From: Kiritimatiellia bacterium | Lineage (GTDB): Bacteria > Verrucomicrobiota > Kiritimatiellia > RFP12 > UBA1067 | Reading direction: 5' to 3' | DNA length: 9,379 bases | Assembly (NCBI GenBank): GCA_017648225.1 | Contig: JAGCJE010000123.1 | Location: forward strand, 1-9,379 | In this document: positions 1-6,260 of the stretch, piece after piece | Numbering within the stretch: the stretch's first letter is position 1 | How the letters are laid out: every line of letters begins with the position of its first letter | Position numbers and translations under genes: made by a program | The notes under the pieces: generated by a model | Databases searched by the model: none | The model's input: the letters and a program-made list of their open reading frames with translations, nothing else | Told to the model about the DNA's origin: nothing

Positions 1-1
1 C

Positions 2-631
2 GCCAAGGGCGATTACGCCGGCGCCCTGGTCGAAATTGACAGCTTCCTTGAGAATAAGCGCTTTGCATCGATGCAGATCGGCACCAACGTTTGCATTATG
101 GCCTCCCAGATTGCGAAAAAATACGGTGATCCCGAAGGTTACAAGACGGCCAACAAGGCTCTCGAACAGCTGGCGAGATATTGGAAGTCCGCACCCGTGT
201 GGCAGAACGACTACGTTAAACTTATGTCTGCCGACATGAATCTCGCGCAGGCCGACGAGAATGAGAGGAAGGGCGACAAGAAGTCCGCCTATTCGATGCG
301 CGGAAAAGTCGCCTCGTCCTTGTATGGTCTGATTGACGCGAGAAAGCCTCGTGAGAATCGCGACGCGAACGCTGAAAGCGCGACTCCCGCCAAGCCCGCG
401 GCCACGAGCGGCGAGAAGACGCTTGAAGAGTTTCTTCCCAAGGAGCTGGAGGTTCTCGAAAAGGCATACGGAATTCTCATTCCTACGTTGATGAAACTGG
501 AGAATAAGCAGCTTGAAGATGTAAAGACATACGGCGAACAGTATTTAAAGTACTTCCCCGAAGGTCCGAATGCCGTCAACATCCGTCGAATTATGGATGA
601 CGCCGCTAAAGAATCCGCTTTGAAAAAATAA
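2..631 (+). CDS. Helical-repeat (TPR-like) protein, 5' end missing
   Basis: The reading frame is open from base 2 to the TAA at 629-631, giving the last 209 residues of a protein whose start lies left of the window. An internal ATG at 71 is not the start, because coding sequence with the same helical character continues upstream of it. The visible part is alpha-helical and TPR-like: it opens with a KGDYAGAL-type repeat, and repeat-like pairs with spaced Ala, Tyr and Leu follow. An Ala/Pro-rich low-complexity linker lies at about residues 121-139 of the visible part, followed by another helical pair containing KYFPEGPNA, a phrase typical of TPR turns. No catalytic motif is seen. It ends 18 bases before the next gene, also a helical-repeat protein, so both probably share a transcript with the ExbB/ExbD genes. 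A periplasmic scaffold role is inferred; the signal peptide region is not visible. Confidence 0.8.
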   Translation, partial: AKGDYAGALVEIDSFLENKRFASMQIGTNVCIMASQIAKKYGDPEGYKTANKALEQLARYWKSAPVWQNDYVKLMSADMNLAQADENERKGDKKSAYSMRGKVASSLYGLIDARKPRENRDANAESATPAKPAATSGEKTLEEFLPKELEVLEKAYGILIPTLMKLENKQLEDVKTYGEQYLKYFPEGPNAVNIRRIMDDAAKESALKK

Positions 632-649
632 AATTTAAGGAGAAATAAA

Positions 650-1423
650 ATGAAAAAACTCTTGTTGTCCGTTGCGACCGTAATAGCTGTTTCATCGGCG
701 TGGGCCGTACCCGGAATAATCAGATCAAAAAACGGTGACGTTAAAAAAGGTGACATCAAATGGCTTAACAGTTCGCAATCGTACGAATTGAAAAGCGGTA
801 ATATAACCGTAACGTTGAAAAAGAGCGACGTTGAAAGTCTTGAAATCGCGAAGCCGAAGAATTTCGATAATCTCGTCAAGTCCGTTCAGGGCGGAGCCCC
901 CGGTTCCGCTATCGACGGCTTGACTAAAATCGTCAAGGAATATACGATGCTTCAGTGGGACAATGCCGCATCGCGCTACCTTGTTGAAGCGTATCTTCAG
1001 ATGAACAACCCTCAGAAGGCGTATTCGGCGGCGCGAGTCGTCATTGAAGCCGACAAGGACAGTACCCCCGCCTACAGCGGCGAGCTCGCGCCGGCTTATT
1101 GGCAGACTCTTCTTGCGCTCGGCAAAAAGTCGGAGCTTGAAAACTGCTTGCGCATGGCCGTTAAGCAGGGGTCCAGGCCGTTGAGCGCCGAGGCTCTTCT
1201 GATGCGCGGCGATATTATTTTGAAGGAAGGCGGCGAATCTCCCGAGGCTCACAAGAAGGCTCTCATCGAGGCGTATTTGAAGGTCGCTTTGATGTATAAC
1301 GACGTCGATTGCGTCGCGCAGCGCGTCAAGGCCTGCGAGAAGAGCGCCGTTTCTCTTAACGCTGTAGGTATGTCCTCCGAGGCTCAACGCATGAAAGATG
1401 ACGCAGCTGCGCTTTCCAAATAA
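650..1423 (+). CDS. Secreted helical-repeat protein with N-terminal beta-rich domain
   Basis: This 257-residue protein begins with a clear Sec signal peptide: MKKLL, a hydrophobic core, then SSAWA with probable cleavage after residue 19. It should be periplasmic. Residues about 22-68 look like a small beta-rich module (alternating RSKNGDVKKGDIKW, ITVTLKKSDVESLEI), a pattern often seen in small SH3-like or Sm-like modules. From about 72 to the end it is helical, with TPR-like pairs (YLVEAYLQMNNPQKAY, EALLMRGDIILKEG, ALIEAYLKVALMY). No enzyme motif is visible. The ATG is supported by an AAGGAG ribosome-binding site at 637-642, seven bases upstream. It sits between another helical-repeat gene and exbB, so a role as an accessory of the motor complex, like CpoB beside Tol-Pal, is plausible but inferred. 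The exact family is not recognised. Confidence 0.85.
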   Translation: MKKLLLSVATVIAVSSAWAVPGIIRSKNGDVKKGDIKWLNSSQSYELKSGNITVTLKKSDVESLEIAKPKNFDNLVKSVQGGAPGSAIDGLTKIVKEYTMLQWDNAASRYLVEAYLQMNNPQKAYSAARVVIEADKDSTPAYSGELAPAYWQTLLALGKKSELENCLRMAVKQGSRPLSAEALLMRGDIILKEGGESPEAHKKALIEAYLKVALMYNDVDCVAQRVKACEKSAVSLNAVGMSSEAQRMKDDAAALSK

Positions 1424-1481
1424 AACAATCCGTTAAATCTTAAACAAAATTAATTTAATCCAAAACAAAAGGAAATCAAAG

Positions 1482-2315
1482 ATGAAGCTCAAGAAAATAA
1501 TGATCGTTTCAGCTGTCGTTGCGGGATTATGCGCGATTCCCCTTGCCTCTGCCTACGCTGCCGATGATGCGGCTCCCGCGTCCTCCGCATTGACCGACGC
1601 CAGCGGCAACGCCGTAGACGGCAATGCCGCTAACGAGAAGGCTGAAAAGGGCGGCGGTTTTATGGAGGTCGTTTTCGGCAAGCCCGGCAACCGCTCGATC
1701 GTCGGTATGCTTCTTTGGTTTGCCCTTTTCGGCGACGGCATTCTCGCGATTTACTTCTGTATCGACTGCAATATTCTCATCAAGCCCGAGAAGCTCATGC
1801 CTCAGCGTCTTATCGATCAGGTTCAGGCCGCGATGGCAGAAGGCGATATCGTAGCCGCGATCGAGGCATGCAAGAATACACCCTCGGCGATGTCGAATAT
1901 TCTTCTCGCCGCCTTCACGCATATTGAAGACGGTTATGAGACTATTCAGGAGGCCGTCAACGCGGCATCCGATCTCGAGCAGGAAAAACTCATGCAGCGC
2001 CTTACGTGGATTTCGGTATGTTCCAACCTCGGCCCGTCTCTCGGTCTGTTGGGTACGGTTCAGGGTATGATTTTGACGTTCGACCAGCTCGCCAGCGGTC
2101 CCGCGCCCCAGCCGTCCGACCTCGCCGGTTCCATCGGTATGGCTCTCTGGACGACAGCCGCCGGTCTTATCGTTTCGATTCCCTCGATCACGATGTTCTA
2201 CGCTCTCAGAAACAACGCCAACCGCCGCATTCTGAGAATGACCGCGGTAACGATGGAGTTCCTTAACAGCCTCAGGAACGTTGAAGTCGCCTCTGACGAA
2301 ATGGAACAGGTCTGA
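1482..2315 (+). CDS. exbB: ExbB/TolQ/MotA-family proton channel protein
   Basis: ExbB-type inner-membrane subunit (277 residues) that, with ExbD, converts proton flow into movement of a TonB- or TolA-like partner. A cleavable-looking signal peptide covers residues 1-26 (ends ASAYA), followed by an Ala-rich periplasmic segment and a first membrane helix near 74-97. A cytoplasmic helical domain spans about 100-175. The two family-defining helices follow: about 177-200 with GLLGTVQGMI (188-197) and about 217-241 with ALWTTAAGLIVSIP (221-234). The Thr residues of GTV and TTAAG match conserved channel-lining positions in ExbB/TolQ. A purine-rich AAGGAA lies eight to nine bases before the ATG. The 58-base gap upstream is AT-rich, the longest spacer in the window, and could hold a promoter, but no convincing -35/-10 pair was found. 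Two exbD genes follow directly. The exbB name marks the family; iron or siderophore uptake is not implied. Confidence 0.95.
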   Translation: MKLKKIMIVSAVVAGLCAIPLASAYAADDAAPASSALTDASGNAVDGNAANEKAEKGGGFMEVVFGKPGNRSIVGMLLWFALFGDGILAIYFCIDCNILIKPEKLMPQRLIDQVQAAMAEGDIVAAIEACKNTPSAMSNILLAAFTHIEDGYETIQEAVNAASDLEQEKLMQRLTWISVCSNLGPSLGLLGTVQGMILTFDQLASGPAPQPSDLAGSIGMALWTTAAGLIVSIPSITMFYALRNNANRRILRMTAVTMEFLNSLRNVEVASDEMEQV

Positions 2316-2347
2316 TTTGAATCCATCAGAAAATCTGAAGGTTAAAA

Positions 2348-2824
2348 ATGGCTAGAAAAGCTCAAACGAATCCGCAGCTCGACATGACGCCGATGATCGA
2401 CGTCGTGTTCGAGCTCATCATCTTTTTCGTGGTTACGCTTACCGAATCCGCGAGAAAGGATGAGTCGATTACGCTGGCGGACGGTAAGCACGGCATGGTT
2501 ATAACGGCCGAGACGCTGCCGATGGAGCATCTCCAGATCGATGTGGCGGCCTTCGACAAGAAGGGGGCAGGGCGCCAGCGTCTTAAAACGCCGAGAATTT
2601 CAATCAGCGACCGCGAAATTTCGCTTCAGGACGTTAAAAATATCGTTCTGGAGCGTAAAAAAAGATACGGTCATGAATTCCCCGTGTTGATCCGCGCCGA
2701 TGAAAGAACGCCCCATGAAATGATTCGTCACGTTATGGATCAGTGCACGGCGGCGGGAATCTGGAAGATTTCCTTCACGGCCGTCGCTGAAGACAATACC
2801 AGCGACACTAAAAAGAAAAAGTAG
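2348..2824 (+). CDS. exbD: ExbD/TolR-family motor protein, first copy
   Basis: ExbD-type subunit (158 residues): a short cytoplasmic start, one membrane helix at about 15-33, then a periplasmic domain. The helix contains MTPMIDVVFELIIFFVV; Asp18 in MID matches the essential membrane aspartate of ExbD/TolR that carries protons. Glu22, one helical turn later, is a second acidic residue inside the helix, where E. coli ExbD and TolR have Val. The periplasmic part includes the usual final fold (FPVLIRADERTPHEMIRHV, then AGIWKISFTAV at about 111-147) and ends in a Lys-rich KKKK tail. Between the helix and this fold is a longer insert (about 40-85) than in the second copy. The ATG has an AAGG ribosome-binding site six bases upstream. 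It lies 32 bases after exbB and 14 bases before the second exbD, so the three are surely co-transcribed. Confidence 0.95.
   Translation: MARKAQTNPQLDMTPMIDVVFELIIFFVVTLTESARKDESITLADGKHGMVITAETLPMEHLQIDVAAFDKKGAGRQRLKTPRISISDREISLQDVKNIVLERKKRYGHEFPVLIRADERTPHEMIRHVMDQCTAAGIWKISFTAVAEDNTSDTKKKK
2384..2418 (+). repeat. 35-bp identical segment shared by the two exbD genes, copy 1
   Basis: The 35 bases from the ATG codon of Met13 through the membrane-helix codons are identical to 2875-2909. Identity ends sharply at third-codon-position changes on both sides. It encodes MTPMIDVVFELI, so both recent duplication or gene conversion and strong constraint on the helix can explain it. Confidence 0.85.
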
Positions 2825-2838
2825 TTTGGGAGATTATT

Positions 2839-3252
2839 ATGGCGAGAAAACCGCAAGAAGATCCGCAGCTTGATATGACGCCGATGATCGACGTCGTGTT
2901 CGAGCTCATTATTTTCTTCGTCGTTACAATCAAGCCGCAGGATGTTTTTTCCAGATTAAATGTAAATAGACCTGCTCCGGCGCAATCCAGCGCCGAGCAG
3001 ACTAACGATCCAATCGAAGAGATTCAGGTAGGCGATCATAGATCGAGCGATCGCAAGGGCGTTTACGTTTACAACGGCAAGGAATACAACATTAAGACGA
3101 TAGATCCGATTCTTAAAAAGATATCCAGCGTTTCCAGTGATGCGACGATCGTTGTCAGATGCAACGGAAAGAGCCCTCACGGTGCGCTTGTCGATCTTCT
3201 TGATATCTGTTACAAATATAAACTGATGAATGTAAGCGTCTTCTCAATGTAA
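2839..3252 (+). CDS. exbD: ExbD/TolR-family motor protein, second copy
   Basis: Second ExbD-type subunit, 137 residues. The first 30 residues are almost identical to the preceding gene (MARKPQEDPQLDMTPMIDVV against MARKAQTNPQ with the same continuation), including Asp18 and the extra Glu22 in the membrane helix. The periplasmic part is clearly diverged: a polar linker at about 45-72 (PAPAQSSAEQTND), then YVYNGKEYNIK and the ExbD fold end DATIVVRCNGKSPHGALVDL with NVSVF at the C terminus. It lacks the Lys tail of copy one. A GGGAG ribosome-binding site lies six bases before the ATG. The pair most likely arose by tandem duplication, with the membrane segment held constant. Since ExbD works as a dimer inside an ExbB pentamer, a mixed dimer is possible, but that is inference. 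Confidence 0.94.
   Translation: MARKPQEDPQLDMTPMIDVVFELIIFFVVTIKPQDVFSRLNVNRPAPAQSSAEQTNDPIEEIQVGDHRSSDRKGVYVYNGKEYNIKTIDPILKKISSVSSDATIVVRCNGKSPHGALVDLLDICYKYKLMNVSVFSM
2875..2909 (+). repeat. 35-bp identical segment shared by the two exbD genes, copy 2
   Basis: Second copy of the identical segment at 2384-2418, lying 491 bases downstream in the same orientation. Even the third codon positions are unchanged here, whereas the rest of the two genes differs widely. This fits local gene conversion or a duplication whose periplasmic part has since diverged. Confidence 0.85.
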
Positions 3253-3265
3253 GGAGTGTAAAGCG

Positions 3266-4969
3266 ATGGCTGAGCTTAATGAGAACGATCCTATAATCGA
3301 CGTCGAATCCCTTAACGAACGTTTTGAGGAAAAGGGGTATTTCCGCCGTTTGATCGATATGTTCAAGGGCTTGGGGATGCCGAAAAATACGCCTCAATAC
3401 AAATTGGCTCGTCTTGAGCTACAGCGCCAGCAGGCTCCGCTTATCGCTATCGTATCGGTTGTACTGTTGGTTGTTGTGCTTATCGTCGTCACTCAGATGA
3501 CTAAGCCTCCCGCCCAGCAGATATTCGTAACTCAGGTTGAGGAGGAAAAGCCTGAAGAAGAGGAAGAGGTTAAGGAAGAGCCTCCGCCGCCCGATCCTCC
3601 GGATATTACGCCTCCCGATATTACGGTAGACGTACCGAATCCTGGCCCGCCTTCCGAAATGGCTCCTACTCCTTCGCCGCCCTCGCCTCAGGTGTCGGTA
3701 AGCCCCGCGCCTGTCGATTCGGTTCATAATGTAGTATCTCCCGTTAAAATGCGCTCTATGGTTCAGTCCCGCAATCCTGGTGCCATCGGCGCCAGAACGG
3801 GCGGTGGAGCAGGTTACGGCGATCCTACGACCGAAGCGTGCGTCATGAAGGTTCTCTGGTGGCTTAAAGCGACGCAGAGCTCGAACGGTTCGTGGACGAA
3901 TCAGCGAGACGGCGGAACCCTCGCGAATACTGCTCTTGCCGTTCTAACATATCTCGCTCACGGTGAATATCCTGGATCTCCGTCTCCTTATCAGAAGGAT
4001 TTCGGTCCTGTTGTAAAGAAAGCCGTAGATTTTCTTATCAGCAGCATCCAGCAGAATTCCGGCGGTGTCAGGATGACAGGCTCCGACGGTAATGAGTACG
4101 CGTTTCTTATTTCAACTTACGCCCTCTGCGAAGCGTACGGTATGACTAAAAATCCCGACGTTAAGGATGCGGCTCTCGTCTGTCTTGAGCGTATCGTAAA
4201 GAGCCAGTCGTCTACGGGTGGTTGGGATTACAAGATGAATAAATCGTCTACGCGTGACGACGTTTCTTACGCAGGCTGGGCGATTCAGGCGCTTAAGGCA
4301 GGCAAGATGGCTGGGCTTCATCCCGACGGTCTTGATGAGTGCATAAAGAAGGCGATCCGCTGTCTTCAGTCCCGAAACTTCGACAATGGTACGTTTAAAT
4401 ATACGGCGATGCAGCGCAATGTGAACCATCCCGGCTTGGCCGGCGTAGGGTGCCTCGCCATGCAGCTTCTCGGGTACGGCTCCAAGAGCGAAGTTGTAAG
4501 ATCTCTTGATTATATGCGCAGCTGGAAGCCTTCTTTCGACGGCAGCGATCTTCCTCACGAAGGAAAGGCGCATTCTTCAAACGTATCGCCCCAGTATTAC
4601 TGCTATTACGCCACACAGTGCAAGTATCAGGCGGGTATGAAGGACGGCGCCACAAAGACCGATAAGGAAACCTGGTTCGCCTGGAACAAGGAGATGAAGG
4701 TTCTTTTCAAGTCAAAGATCATCGATCTCGACGCGAAGGTCAAAGACTGGTCTGGTCAGGAGCATAAGCAGGGGTATTACAAAAATGAAGACAGGTATAC
4801 CTCACGTCCTTATATGGACTCTTGCCTCGCCGCTCTTCAGCTGATGGTTTATTACCGTTATCTTCCCACGACCCAGACCGCGGCCGCCAAGGAAGATACC
4901 GGTGAAGAGGATACTTCCGCTCAGGCCGTCAATTCCGGCGATGTCGGGGTTGACGTCGGCGACTTCTAA
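3266..4969 (+). CDS. TonB-like membrane anchor fused to a squalene-cyclase-type toroid domain
   Basis: 567 residues with a two-part plan. Residues 1-55 are polar and probably cytoplasmic; about 57-78 form one membrane helix (IAIVSVVLLVVVLIVV). An acidic stretch (about 91-106) and a Pro-rich linker (about 105-149, with PPPPDPP and a repeated PPDIT) follow, the layout of TonB and TolA-like transducers. The TonB helix histidine and the KP-rich repeats of E. coli TonB are absent. Residues about 188-535 form an alpha/alpha toroid of the prenyltransferase/squalene-cyclase type, with QW motifs QSSNGSW (204-210) and QSSTGGW (314-320), degenerate ones near 263 and 368, and DVSYAGW at 332-338. No DxDD or DCTAE cyclase motif is seen, so binding rather than catalysis is likely. 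An acidic, Ala-rich tail ends the protein. The AAGGAG ribosome-binding site at 3251-3256 overlaps the exbD stop. It probably is the energised partner of the ExbB/ExbD motor; the ligand is unknown. Confidence 0.88.
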   Translation: MAELNENDPIIDVESLNERFEEKGYFRRLIDMFKGLGMPKNTPQYKLARLELQRQQAPLIAIVSVVLLVVVLIVVTQMTKPPAQQIFVTQVEEEKPEEEEEVKEEPPPPDPPDITPPDITVDVPNPGPPSEMAPTPSPPSPQVSVSPAPVDSVHNVVSPVKMRSMVQSRNPGAIGARTGGGAGYGDPTTEACVMKVLWWLKATQSSNGSWTNQRDGGTLANTALAVLTYLAHGEYPGSPSPYQKDFGPVVKKAVDFLISSIQQNSGGVRMTGSDGNEYAFLISTYALCEAYGMTKNPDVKDAALVCLERIVKSQSSTGGWDYKMNKSSTRDDVSYAGWAIQALKAGKMAGLHPDGLDECIKKAIRCLQSRNFDNGTFKYTAMQRNVNHPGLAGVGCLAMQLLGYGSKSEVVRSLDYMRSWKPSFDGSDLPHEGKAHSSNVSPQYYCYYATQCKYQAGMKDGATKTDKETWFAWNKEMKVLFKSKIIDLDAKVKDWSGQEHKQGYYKNEDRYTSRPYMDSCLAALQLMVYYRYLPTTQTAAAKEDTGEEDTSAQAVNSGDVGVDVGDF

Positions 4970-4987
4970 TCCTATTGGGCACGCAGT

Positions 4988-6250
4988 TTGAATTTTCCCT
5001 TATTTCTCGCGCTGAAATATCTAAAGCCGAAGCGTTCGGTAGCGTCGGTCATTACATGCGTCTCGATTATCGGCGTGATGCTCGGCGTCGCCGTCGTGAT
5101 CATCGTGCGTAGCGTGATGACCGGCTTCGGCGATCAGTGGCGCGAGAAAATTCTTGAGTTCAAGCCTCACGTTTCTATAATTTCCCAGGGTGGAACACTG
5201 ATTACTGGCGAGGAGGAACTGGCCGCGAAACTCAGATCCGTGGACAATGTCGTCTGCGTGACTCCGGAGGTTGATTCGCGCATACTTTTTTCCTACGGGA
5301 ACCGAGTCCAGGCTCCTGTCGTTATCGGCATCGCCGGCAACGAGTTCAGAAACGCTTATAATGTGGGCGATCCCGTGGCGGGATCGTTCGATTTGGAGCC
5401 CGACACTCTCATCATAGGAGAAGAGTTGGCGAAATCGATGGGGGTCTGGGTCGGAAGTTCCGTTACCGTCTGCGCGCCGCCTCTGCCGAACGAAGTCTAT
5501 CTGCCGCGGAAGTGGAGGGTCGGCGGGATCTTTTCGAGCGGTCATTACGATTACGATACTGGTTACGTAATCGCCGACATCGATTCGGTGCGCGATCTTA
5601 TGGGAATCGAGGAGGGCGTCTTCGCCGTTCATGTTAAGACGAAAAACGAATTCGCAGTCGACGAGAAGATTTTTTCTAAGCTTTGCCGCGACGTGTCTTC
5701 CGTGATCGGAAACTCTGGATCTCAGGATTATTCCCATACGATAAGAGGGCGGACGTACCGTATGATCACGTGGCGCGAGGCCGATAAGCAGCTTTTCGAC
5801 GCGCTCGCGGTTGAAACGAACATGACGGCTGTTCTTCTACTCTTGATTTCCATCGTCGCTCTCTTCTGCGTGATGAATACGCTTCTTGTCTTAACCGTCC
5901 AGAAGACGCCTGAAATAGGTCTCCTGAAGGCTCTCGGCTTCGGTAAAATAAAAATCATGGCCGTTTTTCTGACTCATGGACTTATTCAGTGTACTATCGG
6001 TATATTGCTTGGCCTCGGCATCAGTTGGGCGATACTTGAAAATCTTCAGAACATCGTCGAATGGCTCGGGACGATGGGGATGGAGGTTTTCCCCGCCGAG
6101 ATTTATCAGTTGAGCGAAATTCCCCACCGGATCGTCTGTTCGGATGTTGTTTACGTCGTCGTGATAATTTATATATTCGGACTGTTGGCTTCTTTAGTCC
6201 CTGCGATGCTCGCGGCCGCTAAAGATCCCGTCAAGGCTTTGAACGAATAG
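4988..6250 (+). CDS. lolC: LolC/LolE-family lipoprotein-release permease (TTG start)
   Basis: Membrane subunit (420 residues, close to the usual 400-415) of the LolCDE-type ABC transporter that extracts lipoproteins from the inner membrane for transfer toward the outer membrane. The N terminus FPLFLALKYLKPKRSVASVI is the LolC/E signature followed by helix 1 (about 20-41, ending SVMTGFGDQWREKI). A large periplasmic domain of about 235 residues follows, then helices at about 278-304, 325-350 and 387-410. Between helices 2 and 3 is the cytoplasmic coupling segment KTPEIGLLKALG (306-317) that contacts the ATPase. The C terminus KDPVKALNE is also typical. The start is TTG: no ATG or GTG lies between the in-frame stop of the previous gene and this codon, and the protein begins where LolC/E proteins should. 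No good ribosome-binding site is seen, so coupling to translation of the upstream gene is likely. Only one permease is present, so it may act as a homodimer or pair with a distant LolC/E. The C-versus-E label is arbitrary. Confidence 0.9.
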   Translation: MNFPLFLALKYLKPKRSVASVITCVSIIGVMLGVAVVIIVRSVMTGFGDQWREKILEFKPHVSIISQGGTLITGEEELAAKLRSVDNVVCVTPEVDSRILFSYGNRVQAPVVIGIAGNEFRNAYNVGDPVAGSFDLEPDTLIIGEELAKSMGVWVGSSVTVCAPPLPNEVYLPRKWRVGGIFSSGHYDYDTGYVIADIDSVRDLMGIEEGVFAVHVKTKNEFAVDEKIFSKLCRDVSSVIGNSGSQDYSHTIRGRTYRMITWREADKQLFDALAVETNMTAVLLLLISIVALFCVMNTLLVLTVQKTPEIGLLKALGFGKIKIMAVFLTHGLIQCTIGILLGLGISWAILENLQNIVEWLGTMGMEVFPAEIYQLSEIPHRIVCSDVVYVVVIIYIFGLLASLVPAMLAAAKDPVKALNE

Positions 6251-6260
6251 GGGGCTTGAT

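Noticed and set aside
71..631. Treating the ATG at 71 as the start of the first gene
   Set aside because: The same frame is open to base 2 and encodes a TPR-like segment there, so the ATG is an internal methionine.
725..1387. Long minus-strand open frame of 220 codons opposite the secreted helical protein
   Set aside because: It is a shadow of a well-supported plus-strand gene with signal peptide and ribosome-binding site; its product is Arg/Leu/Val-rich with no recognisable domain.
1424..1481. AT-rich gap before exbB as a promoter (TTTAAT near 1454)
   Set aside because: The -10-like hexamer is expected by chance in such AT-rich sequence and no matching -35 box is found; kept only as a possibility in the exbB entry.
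1482..3252. Reading the ExbB/ExbD genes as an iron-siderophore uptake system
   Set aside because: There is no TonB-dependent receptor, no Fur-box-like palindrome, no siderophore gene and no classical TonB C-terminal domain in the window.
4253..4264. TRDD in the toroid as a class II cyclase DxDD catalytic motif
   Set aside because: The first Asp is Thr and the following DVSYAGW fits non-catalytic toroid families better; no other cyclase motifs are present and the domain is predicted periplasmic.
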